A DNA stretch of 64,000 bases from Anaeramoeba flamelloides (taxonomy: Eukaryota > Metamonada > Anaeramoebidae): the NCBI GenBank assembly GCA_027625915.1, contig JANTQA010000047.1, positions 4,216,001-4,280,000 on the forward strand. Reading direction: 5' to 3'. The position numbers and the translations under genes were made by a program. Of the stretch, positions 11,484 to 23,456 are shown piece after piece; positions within the stretch are counted from its first letter, which is position 1; every line of letters starts with the position of its first letter. The notes below the pieces were generated by a model that was given only the letters and a program-made list of their open reading frames with translations, had not been told where the DNA came from and ran no database searches.

Positions 11484-12985
11484 TCGTGGTATATGTATTT
11501 GGCTACAATTTGAGTATTTTTTATTTTGTCTATTATTCAGTAATTGACACCAAAAATAATATTGACTCTTATGTGGATATTAAAAATTGAATGGGAACTG
11601 TTGATCAATAAAATAATAAAGAAAAAAAAATCAAAGTGAAAAAACTGGAACATTTTTTTGCTTATTGTGAAAAAATAATTAAAAATCTATTAATTTGGAA
11701 TTGAATAAAGAGTTAATTATTGAAATTTGAATTTAACATGGCTAAAAAAGTTTAGATACTCGGTTTTATGATAATTAGATATTAATACACAATAGAATGG
11801 TAATAAAACACTTTATTTCTTAAAATACCACATTTTTCGATAAAATAAGTATGCATTTTATTTTTTGGGAATAATTTTTTTGAAAACTACTATTTCAGTA
11901 TCGAATTCTAAAGGATAAAAAGATAATTTAGTTGCTAGTGAGATTGGAAAATCGTGTTTAATTGCTTTTTTTTAAGTGAAATTTTCCATCCAAAAATTAA
12001 ATCAATAATAGAAATCGTGGATTTGGTACTCGTTTTCATTCATGAGATAAGACCTATGATATTATTCTTATTTGGTGAGAAAATATTGATATAAATTATA
12101 AATAAATGAATAATATTAATTTAAAATTATTTAGAAAGAAAACAAATTTTATTGAGTATTCTGTTATAAATTTCGGATATTCAAATAGAGATTGAACTAT
12201 TTGTGAGTGTTGTTAAACAAATTCTTAAACGATCTGAATAACTGAGATTTAAACCGTGAAGACATCTTAATTAAAAATTTTGAGGATGATTCTGGAATTT
12301 CCAGCTTTTATAACTTGTATAAATAAGTGATATTTTAATTTTTTTTCTAACTTTATAATCTTAATGGGAGTTGTTTCTAAGTTTGATTGTAGTGTTATTT
12401 ATCGAAAAAATATTTTAAAATTTTTAGATCAGAATCATTTATTCTAATTTTGCATTTTTTTTTTTTTGAATTTTCTTTTTTTTGGTATTAGAATCAATTT
12501 TTGTTTTATTTTTTCAAATTTTTTTTTTTTATTTTTCGTATGTTTTTTTTTTCTTTTTCTTTTCTTTTTTTCTTTTTTTTTTTTGGTTACTTTTTTTTTG
12601 ATACTTTTTTTTTGAATCAGATCATGTAGAAATAGAAAAGATGTTAAAAAAGAAAAATAATAACTATGAAAATTGAGATTGTGTAATGTTTTTTAAAATG
12701 AATTTAATTTTTAACAAAAAATCGTGTTTTTAACTTTTTTTTAGTGAAAATTCAGAAATAAAAAATTCGTAATGCTCTTTTCAAAAATTGTGATACTTTT
12801 TTTTTTTTTCTTAGTTTTATTTTTTTTTTTTAATTTTTCAAATATCGGGTTTTTATATATTTAGAATGATTTAAAAGTGAATTTCAATCATATTTAATTA
12901 TTAATTGTCCTTGAATACTATCGAATATATATATATTCAATTTATTAGTTCGGGTGAATCACAATTTTTAAAATATAAACTATTT
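11484..12985. other. AT-rich spacer with no recognised gene
   Basis: No gene seen. Long T runs occur at about 12450-12610. Confidence 0.5.
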
Positions 12986-13910
12986 TTCAGTCAAAGGGGC
13001 TCAGTTGTAATGGATGGAATAAGCTTAATTTTAAAAATAGGGGTAGATTTTTCATCAGTAAAAAATTTGTTTAATTTTTTTTTTTTTTTTTTGGATTATA
13101 TGTATTTTAATAATTTCTTTAAAGATAATAACCAATATAGAATTATAGATTTAAAATATTATGTAATCATTGTATTTTTTGAAAGACAGATGTAAAAAGA
13201 AAAAAAATAATAATAAAGTTTGCCCCTCATTTTGAAATTTGGCTTATATGTATTTAGCGGATTTGCCTAGATATTAGAAGGAAAATTTTATTTTGGAAAT
13301 TTTTAAAATTTCCTTCATTTTTTCACATTTTAGCACATTTTTTGAGGTTTTTTTTTTTTTTTTTGATTTTTTGGATACCTAATTCGTTGCAAAAATTTTT
13401 TTTATTGCAAGATCAATAGTTACTTGGTAAAAATGTGTTATTCTAAGGTTATTGAAACTATGAAAATGATTGTTAAGAAATCATATTGATTTCTATTGGA
13501 ATTATATTTGATCTTTGATCCTGATATTTGTTAAATAAATGTGAAAATTTTTTACTTAATTTTCATTTCCTTTTTCAAATAGATATCAAAAAAAAAACTA
13601 ATACACTTCTTTTTGGGACTTGATTTCTAAAAGAAAAGTATGGAAAATGAAGTGAAAAATGTTTCCTATTTATTGTTCAAATACCAGTAGAAGTTCAAAA
13701 CGAACATTCTTGTTTTTCTCAATAGAGACTAAGAATTTGAGTTTTTTAAGTTTTAAGAAAATTTATTGGTTAATTAATTGGTTTTTTTTTACAAGACTGG
13801 TATCAACAATTCTTTTCTGTGTATTATTATATTTATTTCTTATTTGATCTTCAAAGTTCAATTATATAAAATAATTGATATTTGAAAAAAAAATTTTCCC
13901 CTTTGACACA
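12986..13910 (-). mobile_element. Terminal-inverted-repeat element E, copy 1
   Basis: The ends read CAGTCAAAGGGGCTCAG at the left and, inward on the other strand, GTGTCAAAGGGG at the right. The body matches the reverse complement of 24382-25065 over long stretches, for example GGGACTTGATTTCTAAAAG near 13615 and TATTGATCTTGCAATAA read on the other strand. A third copy with an internal deletion lies at 52059-52573. No transposase frame is visible, so it is probably non-autonomous. Confidence 0.6.
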
Positions 13911-14230
13911 AACAGTGTTTATTTAGAATAATTTAAAATTTAATTAGAAATCAGATTTAACTTTTAGTGTTCTTGAATACTCAAGGGTATTTTTATTTTT
14001 TCATTTTATTATTTCAGGTGAGTTGCAATTTTGAAATGTTGTTTAGTTATTCATATTTTCAAAATGAAAATAACACAAAAAAAATCCTTTTGTTTATATT
14101 ATAAAAAATAAATAAATAAAATTTTCAAATCAAATTCTTATTCTTAAAAATCGGTGTGTGTGGATCTATACCATTTATCTCACCTAACCTGATTGATAAC
14201 TTACTTAAGTTACATTTTACATTAAAATAA

Positions 14231-14430
14231 TACAGTCAGTTCCACTTTTATGAAACAAACTTTCAATCAAATCTAGGACACAATAAAAATCCCATATTAA
14301 GACACAAAATTTAGGTTCTAGTAAAAATAAATTGTAAAAAAAAAATTCCAAATTTTGTGTCTTATTTATAGTACATTTTTTGGTCTTAAATTTCGTTGAA
14401 AATTGTGACTTCAAAGTGGAACTGGCTGTA
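14231..14430. mobile_element. CAGTCAG palindromic MITE, copy 2
   Basis: Opens TACAGTCAGTTCCACTTTTA and closes with the complement ending CTGGCTGTA. It has the same internal GACACAAAATTT blocks as the other copies. It carries a few substitutions between the arms, so it is not recent. Confidence 0.85.
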
Positions 14431-15705
14431 GTTGTTCAAACATTTAGACCTCTATTAAAATAAATATTTTTGAAACTCCTAACGAATTAGATATAAAGGG
14501 AAATAACTACCAATTCATACAACACTTAGGGTAAAAAAAACTTTTAATCTTTTTACATTTTATTATTGTTATTTTTTAATCTCTTTAATAATTTTTTTTT
14601 TCTTTCTCTTTTGATTATTTTTATTAGAGAGATTATTCTTTGTCTTTTTATTTTTTGTAGATTCTTAAACTATAGGTAATAATCTGGTCTATACTATATT
14701 TAGGATAAAAATCCCTAAATGAAACCACTATTCCATATAAATAACGGGCCTTAATTGAATCACCTCGAATAAATAATCATTAAAATAAGCCCAGATTGGT
14801 TTGATCCAAAGTCTACTGGTTTCTATTTAATTTTTACCTCACCTTGAATAAAAAAAAAATATGAGAATAAATATTAAGAAACTTTTAAAAAAAATGTTGA
14901 TTTTCAAAATGTTTATGAAAAAGGAAAAGAGTAGAAATTTGGTACTGATTATAAAAAATGGAAATTAGCTAGCAAATAGTTTTTTTTTTAAATTGAATTT
15001 AGTAGGTAACAAATTAAATGATGATTAAATAGGGTTCCATTAACACACTTAATTATTTCAGTGCTTTCTAATGAAATTCTAAACTCTTAAGTACTACTTT
15101 ACAACTTATAATTTTTTATCCAATTTATTCAAAATGAAAAGTATTTTTGTGAAGTGGAGGAAAAAAACACAATATCCTCAGTATTTTCAATGGTTGTAAA
15201 GTTAAAATCAATTGCAAACAAAAAAAAAATTGTCCAAATTATTATCAAATGAAAATTTATTAAAAAAAATGACTTTAAGGGATTTTCTAATCACTATTTC
15301 ACATTAACTCTTTTCAAACTTGTAAAAGTAACTCAAAAAAATATTTCAGAACTGCTTTCCAAACTATTTTGTGTTTATAGACTTGAAATAATGAAATATC
15401 AAAAACAAATATTGACAGGATCTAAAGGCGAAAAATTGTGAAACTACAGCTAAAATTATGAAAATTTCCACCTTTTTGTTACTCATTAAAAGAAATTCTC
15501 AATTTGTAAAATTAGCTGTGATTATATTAACTCTATGAAGAACCTTTTTATCGACAATTTCAGAGATTTCAAATGATAATATCGACCTTAAAAACTAAAT
15601 TTACTAAAAATAGTTTGATTATTCAGTTCAAAAACTTGGACAAATCGTAAAGTATTAAACAACCGAACTTCACCAAAACCAACAAGAAATAAACTGAAAA
15701 GAATT

Positions 15706-15736
<31 letters not shown>

Positions 15737-15863
15737 GATTTATTCAACACATAATGAAGAAATTCAACACAAAATGTTATTTTATAATGTTTGTTCTTGT
15801 ACTTTTTGTTTTTTTTTTTTTCTCATTTTTTTCAAAATTATACTAGATCTGAATAACGAAACA
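14431..15863. other. AT-rich spacer and probable 5' region of the next gene
   Basis: No gene seen. A 22-base A run lies near 15716. A pyrimidine-rich stretch ending ACTAG at about 15845 looks like a 3' splice site in the 5' leader of the downstream gene. Confidence 0.4.
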
Positions 15864-18800
15864 ATGTCAATCCAAATACCGAAGCCTAATGTAATAATAG
15901 AAAAATTAGGAACAAGGAACAAAGAAATCTCCAAGTTAGGAAAGCAAGTCTTGGAAGCAGGTGATGAAACACTTTCTCTGGAATTTGAAACACTTTTAAA
16001 CAAGTTGTACTCATCAAAGGACACATCAACAAGAAAGTTAGCATTGTTGGGTAGCATTCAATCAAAGACAAAGATAATCTTTGTCAAGATCTACAAGCAA
16101 GAGACTTCAGACGAGATCTTAACATTGGCTACAAAAACCATTTTCCAAGTTTTTGATTGTGACTACGAAGGAGACGAGTCCTTTTTTAAAAAAATTCTTT
16201 ACCAATCAACCCCCAAGATCTGTAAATTGTTTTTGAGACAAATTGCAAATAACGATTCTACCAAATTGGCCAAAAGGATCTTTCGTGAAGTGTATAACAA
16301 ATTAGGAATTGACTATGCATGCGAATTATTCTCACTACTTGACTGGAAAGATTTTCAAGAATACAAAGAGGGCCTTTTGCAAAGCTTTTTGACCAAGTCA
16401 ACAAAAAAAAATGTCGCCAAATTGTTTCAAAAATATGAAGAGGACATCATTGAATCCGTTTCTAGGATTATTTCTCAAATCGACAACAAACAAACAAAAG
16501 AGATAATCTTTGAAAGATATAAAACCTTTTTCCAAGTTTATATGACATTAAGACCATCAAGTTTTTTAAAATTTGCAATCTTATATATCCCACCATCAGC
16601 CAACTTTCCTTCTTTGACTAAAAAACTGAAATGGTTAGGTCAGAAATCAAGTGATTTGTTATATAAATTTCTGACCAAAAAGAGTTATGTTAAAGGCCTG
16701 TTGGTTGAAAGTAGAGGTGGATACCCGGCACATTGGATGGGTAAGCATGTCAGATATTTCACATACGAACAAAAAAAGAAATTGGGTGGCTATCTTTTAT
16801 TAAAGCATTTGGACTATTTTTTCGATTTTTCAAAATATATAAAGCCGAGTGAAAGAGGGCAATTATTTCAAGAATTATGCCAAAAGCCTATAAATCAGAA
16901 ACAAATCCAATTAAAACAAGGTCAGTTAACCACCCTGCCCAGGGACGTCCGTGTTCAAGAGGCAACAAGGATCTTAAAAATACCCAAGGTTATGAACACG
17001 AATGATTTTGCTCTTCGCTGCAATTTACTATCGTTTTCGGACATCTCATCGAGTAGACAGGAACTAATGAACAACCTTGAGCTCTTCTCAAGTAATCCAG
17101 ACGATCGAGGAGATCGTATTGCAGAATTGGTTCGCTGTACGCTGCTGTCAAACAACGTAACAGAAATTATGACCACCCTGGATTGGGTCGTTAAACGTAC
17201 AAAGAATGATCAAGAGCCTGTGCGAAAAAAAATTTGGGAACAATTATTTTGGCTCGATCCCAGAATTGTTACAGTTGAAATGTCAAAATTGCTGATTGAA
17301 CTAGGGCAAGATCTCTTAGATGCAAACGATAGCAATCGTAACCTTTATATGAAATTTTATCAATTTTTTATATTAATCAGTGATACTTTATTGAATGAAA
17401 TTAATATTAACATTAAAAGCAACCGCAAGGAAATTGAAAAAGAGAATCAGGAAACTAATAAAAATTATCGAATTATAGTTGATGCAATTTTTACATTAAT
17501 AATGTATGCCTATACAAAAGATAAAATCGATAATTTTCAAGCAGTTCTGTATTGCAATTCCTCAGCCAATTTTACAAAGACAGTAAGACTTACTTTATCA
17601 AAGTATACATCCAAAGAAATCTTTAAACACGTATATCCTGATAATTACAAGCTTGCTGAGAAAGGAGAAGTGAATAAACTAATAAATCTATACCATGGCT
17701 TTAGAAAGTTTTATTTAAGAGATGCTAAACGTGATTCTGATCTTGGCATTTTAGTAAAAAAAGTTAAACAGTATGGAGTTTGGAAAGCCTCAAGTCTAAT
17801 CCCCATGTGGCTAAAAAATAAGAATAAAAGAAAAATTAAAGTACAAAAGCTTTTTGAAATATTTGATCGCAGTGTAATAAATATTGAGAGCGTACAATCA
17901 ATTGTAATAAAGCACAGACAGGACCTTTTAGTCAAATATAATGTATTTGAAAGCCCATTTCTACCAGGAAATTTTGAAGGTAATGGTAGCTATGGTAATA
18001 ATGACTACATGTATCAAAGATATAAAAATAAATATGCAAGAAAAAGAATCAGATTAAGGAAAAAGGGGAAAGCTAAAAGATTGCAAATAAAAGAACAAAA
18101 GGAAAGAGTACAAAAGGTAATCAATGATAGAAACTACAAACAAACTGGAAGGCGAGCCCGTGGAAGAGCCAGAAGAGGAGGAATGAAGACTGGTTGTACT
18201 CAGAATATAAGATCTTATATTAAAGACCATCGTCTTGGAAATGAATTATATGAACAAAAGAAGAGAATAATTGCTTTTGAACCCAATTCGACAATTAATT
18301 TTATCAAAAAAGTAAATGAAAACAAAGTAGAAAAAGACCAAGAATTGAATCAGGAAAAGGAAAAGGAAAAAGAAAAGGAAAAGGAAAAGGAAATTTATTT
18401 GGAAATTCAAAAAGATAAAAAAAAAAAAAAATGGGTGAATAAGAAAAAAAAATTGAAAAAACAAAGAAGAAAAAAGAGAAAAAATAAAAATAAAAGAGAA
18501 AAGATTAATAATATTATAAAAAATAAAGATGAAAATGAAAATGCGGATAAAAATGATAATAAGAATGTTAATGGATTTGATCATAATAATATTCTTAAAA
18601 ACTCTACAAGTATACATTTAAAATCAGATTTAGAAAAATTATTAGAAAAACAAAATATACCAACTATCAAAGCATCTAGTTATATTATGATTTTTAAAAA
18701 AAATGTATCTTTATTAGGCTTAGATTCAAATCTTCAAAGAAAATATATGTATGGGCTTTTACAAATGATTATTCAGAATAAAGAAAGTTTTAAACAATTT

Positions 18801-20252
18801 TACCTTGATGTTTTTAATACCATTAACAAATGTTCGGAATTTAATATGATCTTTTTCACGCATTTTATTCAAGATCAGAAAACGGAAGAAAAAATTAAAA
18901 TAATTTTACTTCGTGAATTTTCAAAAAATCAATCAATTTCAACTGGGGTGTTGTATTTGTACAAGTCTTATTTTGATACCAAATATTTGGCAGACTTAAC
19001 CCCATTATTATCATATTTATCAACATCAATAAAAAAGCCACAATTCAATAAATTTCTTTTAGAATACATTGAAAAACCAAAAATGAAATTGAATTTGCTC
19101 AAGGAGATTATTAGATTGATTGGTAAACTGGAACCAGAGAAATCCGAATTATTATATTACAAATTATGGAATCGAACCAATTTACATAAGGATATTAAAT
19201 TAACACTACTTGAATGTCGATTGAAATATTTGATCAAATCCGAAGATACTTGGAAATCCTTCAATAAAATTATTGACACTAATGAGCCAAGCTTTGTTTC
19301 TATTCGCAATTGGTTTATCAACCATTCCCCCTATTGCTTTAATACCGATTATTCTGACAAATGGATAAACTGCTTAATAAAATTATTACATGTTATTGAA
19401 AACGACGATCAAAATAATGACGATGAGAAGAGGGATGAAATCATCCGCAAAATTTTGCTCTCAGTTCAAGATTTCTTGCCATTTTTGACCGATGGAAAAT
19501 TATATTCACAGATAATGGAAAAGATCAAAATATATGTCAACTCTCCCATTTATATCAAATCGTCAAAAATTGCAATGCAATTGCTATTATCTTCATTGCA
19601 ATCCAAGAACATGTGGGAAATTTGCTCCAAGATACTTTTATCAACCATTAACAAATTGATCGAGCTTTCATTGATTAAAGGCAACAAAAACAACAATTTG
19701 CAAGTCGAAAAAAAATTGTTAATTAAATTACAATTCATATTCGAAAAATTAAGTTTCATGGAAATTCACCCAAATAACCATAAAAAGTTTTTTATATTCA
19801 TGAAAGAAATTAAAAATAGTATCAGCTCCAATAATGAAATTTTGAAATATATTTACCCCCAATATATCTTCATGATCACAAATTTTTCCAAATTTGATAA
19901 GAAAATACTTGAAAGGGGATTTACCGAAATATGTACCTTGATTGAAACGTTAAACATTTCGTCCTCTTTAGAATTATTAGTCGAACAAGTTTCGAAAATT
20001 GCACCTGTCTGCAATTGGCTAAGTGATTTTTCAGAATTAATGAATTGGTTCAATCATTTATTACAGAGCAAACACGTTTTTTTCCGTTATTACCTTCTTT
20101 TCCTCATTAACCAATTTACTAAAGATTATGGCTGGGAAACGATTACAATCATAAATATATTAAAAAAATTGCGCCAGGATGAATGCAATCCCTTAAGATA
20201 TTTGGCTTTAAATACAACCCCTTATGATGAAATTTTGGGGAAAAAGAAATAA
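15864..20252 (+). CDS. Large probable helical-repeat protein of unrecognised family
   Basis: A single open frame of 1,462 residues from MSIQIPKPN. The frame also runs 30 codons upstream to an ATG at 15774, but those codons are Phe-rich and end at a pyrimidine-rich ACTAG, so I read them as leader intron and prefer 15864. Most of the protein is amphipathic helical text with regularly spaced Leu and Ile (for example GLLQSFLTKSTKKNV and ILLREFSKNQS), suggesting an ARM/HEAT-like solenoid; no named domain is recognised. The N-terminal third (15.9-17.3 kb) has less skewed codons and looks most conserved. A basic stretch with GRRARGRARRGG (about 18140-18180) and a Lys/Glu then Lys-rich tract (about 18330-18520) split the protein and could carry nuclear localisation signals. 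A role cannot be assigned. Confidence 0.85.
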   Translation: MSIQIPKPNVIIEKLGTRNKEISKLGKQVLEAGDETLSLEFETLLNKLYSSKDTSTRKLALLGSIQSKTKIIFVKIYKQETSDEILTLATKTIFQVFDCDYEGDESFFKKILYQSTPKICKLFLRQIANNDSTKLAKRIFREVYNKLGIDYACELFSLLDWKDFQEYKEGLLQSFLTKSTKKNVAKLFQKYEEDIIESVSRIISQIDNKQTKEIIFERYKTFFQVYMTLRPSSFLKFAILYIPPSANFPSLTKKLKWLGQKSSDLLYKFLTKKSYVKGLLVESRGGYPAHWMGKHVRYFTYEQKKKLGGYLLLKHLDYFFDFSKYIKPSERGQLFQELCQKPINQKQIQLKQGQLTTLPRDVRVQEATRILKIPKVMNTNDFALRCNLLSFSDISSSRQELMNNLELFSSNPDDRGDRIAELVRCTLLSNNVTEIMTTLDWVVKRTKNDQEPVRKKIWEQLFWLDPRIVTVEMSKLLIELGQDLLDANDSNRNLYMKFYQFFILISDTLLNEININIKSNRKEIEKENQETNKNYRIIVDAIFTLIMYAYTKDKIDNFQAVLYCNSSANFTKTVRLTLSKYTSKEIFKHVYPDNYKLAEKGEVNKLINLYHGFRKFYLRDAKRDSDLGILVKKVKQYGVWKASSLIPMWLKNKNKRKIKVQKLFEIFDRSVINIESVQSIVIKHRQDLLVKYNVFESPFLPGNFEGNGSYGNNDYMYQRYKNKYARKRIRLRKKGKAKRLQIKEQKERVQKVINDRNYKQTGRRARGRARRGGMKTGCTQNIRSYIKDHRLGNELYEQKKRIIAFEPNSTINFIKKVNENKVEKDQELNQEKEKEKEKEKEKEIYLEIQKDKKKKKWVNKKKKLKKQRRKKRKNKNKREKINNIIKNKDENENADKNDNKNVNGFDHNNILKNSTSIHLKSDLEKLLEKQNIPTIKASSYIMIFKKNVSLLGLDSNLQRKYMYGLLQMIIQNKESFKQFYLDVFNTINKCSEFNMIFFTHFIQDQKTEEKIKIILLREFSKNQSISTGVLYLYKSYFDTKYLADLTPLLSYLSTSIKKPQFNKFLLEYIEKPKMKLNLLKEIIRLIGKLEPEKSELLYYKLWNRTNLHKDIKLTLLECRLKYLIKSEDTWKSFNKIIDTNEPSFVSIRNWFINHSPYCFNTDYSDKWINCLIKLLHVIENDDQNNDDEKRDEIIRKILLSVQDFLPFLTDGKLYSQIMEKIKIYVNSPIYIKSSKIAMQLLLSSLQSKNMWEICSKILLSTINKLIELSLIKGNKNNNLQVEKKLLIKLQFIFEKLSFMEIHPNNHKKFFIFMKEIKNSISSNNEILKYIYPQYIFMITNFSKFDKKILERGFTEICTLIETLNISSSLELLVEQVSKIAPVCNWLSDFSELMNWFNHLLQSKHVFFRYYLLFLINQFTKDYGWETITIINILKKLRQDECNPLRYLALNTTPYDEILGKKK

Positions 20253-20289
20253 TTTTTTCCTTTGATCGTTTTAAAATTGTTTTTTTTAA

Positions 20290-20420
20290 AATTTTACATA
20301 CAGTTAAAACAGTTGAAAGAATAACAATATCAATAATTTCCATCCAATTTGGAAATAATTTTGATTTTTACAACTATTTTTATCATTTTTTTTTTTTTTT
20401 TTTTAGTTTTTTTTATTTGG
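20290..20420 (+). repeat. Fragment of repeat R at the 3' end of the preceding gene
   Basis: The blocks CAGTTGAAAGAATAACAAT and TTTGGAAATAATTTTGATTT match the left part of repeat R at 30.4, 31.0 and 45.7 kb. It starts about 40 bases past the stop codon and may supply part of the 3' UTR. Confidence 0.45.
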
Positions 20421-20912
20421 ACTATTCAAGAATAAAGAAAGTTTATATTCATATCAAAGTTTTTTTTTTTTTTTTAATTTGGACAAGAGGTATGTTGGTT
20501 ATAAATTTGGAATTTAAGGGACGAGATACTTACCATGGATTTACTACATAATCAAGAAGTGGAATTGGCAAAAAGGGTATTGTGAAAAATTTCATTTTTC
20601 TGATTGACAAAAATCAAATCACAATAAAGCAAAAATATTGAGAGGATCTTATTGGTAAAAGTTCAATTAAGGGACTAGTCTCTATTAATTTTTTTTTGGT
20701 AAATTTAATAGAGATATAGATTTTTTTTTGCCAATTACTTAGATTTGAAATAAAAGTGAAAAACTTCTTTGTATAGTAATGAAATCTCGATAAATGGCAT
20801 TCATTAAATTTAGTTATTGTTTTTATAGAATTTTCAAAATTTTCAATTTTTTCACTTTTTGAAAGTTACTTTTTTTAAACTTTTCACAAAAATACAAAAA
20901 ATAAAAAAAAAT
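20421..20912. other. Spacer with possible repeat ends
   Basis: GGGACTAGTCTCTATTAA at about 20680 faces an inverted GAGACTAGTCCCCTAA at about 21885. Together these could be the ends of an older element into which MITE copy 3 inserted. No gene recognised. Confidence 0.3.
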
Positions 20913-21020
20913 ATGAGCAAGAAACAAAAAATTTGTTGTGTTTGTGGAAGACCTACAAAAAATAGTTTGAAAAATAAACATGAGAAGGTTTTTTTGGATT
21001 TGCCTGAAAAAACAGTTTGA
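20913..21020 (+). CDS. Possible 35-residue ORF or exon with a CxxC motif
   Basis: A short open frame MSKKQKICCVCGRPTK.. of 35 residues with codon choice like the real genes here and a CCVCG knuckle followed by HEKVFLDLP. It is preceded by an A-rich leader and stops 16 bases before MITE copy 3. It may be the first exon of a gene, the N-terminus of a decayed transposase, or chance. It is too short to assign. No mate exon was found downstream of the MITE. Confidence 0.3.
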   Translation: MSKKQKICCVCGRPTKNSLKNKHEKVFLDLPEKTV

Positions 21021-21035
21021 TTCGAAAAAAATATG

Positions 21036-21236
21036 CACAGTCAGTTCCACTTTTAAGACACAAACTTCAAAGAAATTTAAGCAACAAAAAAATTCTCAAA
21101 TTAAAGCATGAAATTCAGATTCTAGTAAAATACATTGTAAAAAAACAAAAAATTTCAAATTTGTACCTTAATTTGAGATTTTTTTGTACCTTAAATTTAG
21201 ATGAAAGTTGGTGCCTTGAAAATTGAACTGACTGTA
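21036..21236. mobile_element. CAGTCAG palindromic MITE, copy 3
   Basis: Left end CACAGTCAGTTCCACTTTTA, right end GAACTGACTGTA, with mirrored internal blocks as in the other copies. The left TA is changed to CA. It lies directly after the small CxxC frame. Confidence 0.85.
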
Positions 21237-22149
21237 ATATATGCTTTACTCAAAATAAAAGATTTTCTTTCTTTTCTTGTACCATTCTTTTTTTTTTTTT
21301 TATGAATCTACTTTTTGAGTTTACATTCTTTTGTTTTTGTTGAATTTGAAGTTGTTTTAAGAATTCCCAAATTATCATTACAAAATTTATTGTAAGAGTC
21401 AAAAAAAATAAAAGAAAAAAATAAGATCGATTTTTTAAAATAGTAATTATTGATAAAACAAATTGAGTTCTTTATAGAGTCAAGTTGGATGAACAGTATT
21501 AAAATAGAAAATATTCACTAGTTTTGAATTATTTTTTCGTTTTTCAAAATGAGAATAAATATTATTTTTAAGATAATAATTAAATCCAAAATTTATCAAA
21601 AAATTCTCATTCGTTAAAGATATTTTGAGTATAAAAAGAAATTTTTAAAAGTCTCTTTTTTTTATTGTAATTTAAGGGAGGAGTTTAGAATATTCTTGTT
21701 TGCCTGAATTCCTAGACTTGAATTTAGAAATCATAAAAAGTCACTTTTTTTGACAGAATTGTAAAATTTTAAAAAAACAAGAATCAAAAAGTATTAAAAT
21801 TGAAAAAACCTGTCTATTTTCAATTTTAAACATTTTTCAAGATAAGGATTCCTTATTTAGTTATTGGACAAAAAAAAATTTATAGAGACTAGTCCCCTAA
21901 AAAAATAATTTCCAAAAATTCAATTTTTAAAAATTGTTTATAGTTTTTTTTTCTTATTATTTAAGGGGGGTGTTATTAACCATTTTTCTGTACCCAAATT
22001 CCTTCATTTTTATCTAGTAATTTTATTAAAGAATCAAAAATTCGTCTATTATTCACTATGCTAATAAACTGAATAAATCTTTTTTTTATAATAATATTAA
22101 GATTATCATTATTTTTTAATTCAAATAACGAGATATTGCAATTATTTTA
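21237..22149. other. AT-rich spacer with no recognised gene
   Basis: No coding text seen. It contains the inverted GAGACTAGTCCCC block described for the spacer at 20.4-20.9 kb. Confidence 0.5.
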
Positions 22150-22348
22150 TAGCCAGTTCCACTTTTAAGGCACAAACTTTCAACGAAATTTATTGCACTG
22201 AAAATTCTCAAATTAAGGCACAAAATTTGAAATTTATGTTTTTTTACAATTTATTAAACTAGAATCTGAATTTTGTGCTTTTATTTGAGAATTTTTTTGT
22301 GCTTTAAATTTGATTGAAGTTTGTACCTTAAAGGTGGATCTGACTGTA
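22150..22348. mobile_element. CAGTCAG palindromic MITE, copy 4
   Basis: Starts TAGCCAGTTCCACTTTTA and ends GATCTGACTGTA. The arms contain the shared GGCACAAAATTTGAA and CTCAAATTAAGG blocks. Both termini are slightly diverged. Confidence 0.8.
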
Positions 22349-22940
22349 TTTGAATAATTAAAGGCCCCAAGATAAGAACAAAATAGTTTAAATATAAATA
22401 GTTTCAAATACAACATAATTAATATCATAGACAATTTCCAATGTTTCACTTAATTATTAAGAAAAATAATTAGTTATTTTTTTTCGGTTTATATTGGAAG
22501 TATCTGAATTTTGAATTCAAAAAAATAGATTCAAATTAATATATAGTTTGGATGATATTCTTTCATTTTTTCACAACATTATAATGAAAAATTTTTTTCA
22601 AAAAAAATTAAAATATTTGCTAATTTTACTCTTTTTAATAAATTCAATTATAATAAACACTATTGCTTAATAAAAGATCTCGGATCAAAAAAAATTATTT
22701 TTGTAGATATTTTTCAAACAAAGTTGAAAAATCCAATTTCCCAGGTTATAGAAACATTTTTTTTCAATTTTAATCGTAAAAAATTTGAATATTTTTTTCC
22801 TCACAGTTAAGAGATCAGTTTTTATATTTTAAAAGCATTTTAAATTTAATAAATATCCCATATTTGGAGAAACAATTATTTTGACTTTTAAAGTATTATT
22901 TATTTATTTAAATGGGAAAAAATTTTTTTCTGATTTTTCC

Positions 22941-23127
22941 TTTAGGTTTTTTTAATTTACGAGAATGGAGAGAAAAATTTTGAAATTTTGGGTTTATTTC
23001 AAGAAGTAAAAAAAAAAAAATATCGTTTCGTTTTTTAGAATTCAAGAGAATAGAGTAGAATCTTTGAGTATTCTACCTTCTTTTGAATTCTGGAAACTCT
23101 CTTTGTTTGACGGTACTCGACGACCTT
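22941..23127. repeat. Foldback repeat, copy b
   Basis: AGAATTCAAGAGAATAGAGTAGAATC faces GATTCTAC-type text ending TTTTGAATTCTGGAAA; the flank GACGGTACTCGACGACC resembles the CGAGTACCGTAGAGTGCC flank at 47.9 kb. Confidence 0.55.
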
Positions 23128-23444
23128 TCAATATAAATCATCAGCTATTTTTTTTTTTCCTATTTAAATTTATTAAATGAGTAGAGTGTTTTTAAAAGGT
23201 TTCGTTATTATATCTTAATAACAAAGATATTCTAAAGTTGAATTTAATTAAAATTCATTGTCACAGCCATTTAAAAATATTTTTCAAATAGTTTTTTTTT
23301 AAGGGTGAAAATCGGTTAAAAAAATTTTTTTTGAAATATTTATATGTTTTATCCAACAATTCTCAGAAGAAATTGTGAACCTGCCTCAAAGATATCTCAA
23401 TGATGAGTTGAACTTATAGAGAAAAAAAATTTGAAGTTCAAACG

Positions 23445-23453
23445 AAAAAAAAA
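23445..23453 (-). terminator. RNA polymerase III terminator of tRNA-Pro
   Basis: Nine T residues on the minus strand begin three bases past the tRNA discriminator base (positions 23454-23456 lie between), the usual Pol III stop signal. Confidence 0.75.
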
Positions 23454-23456
23454 TGA

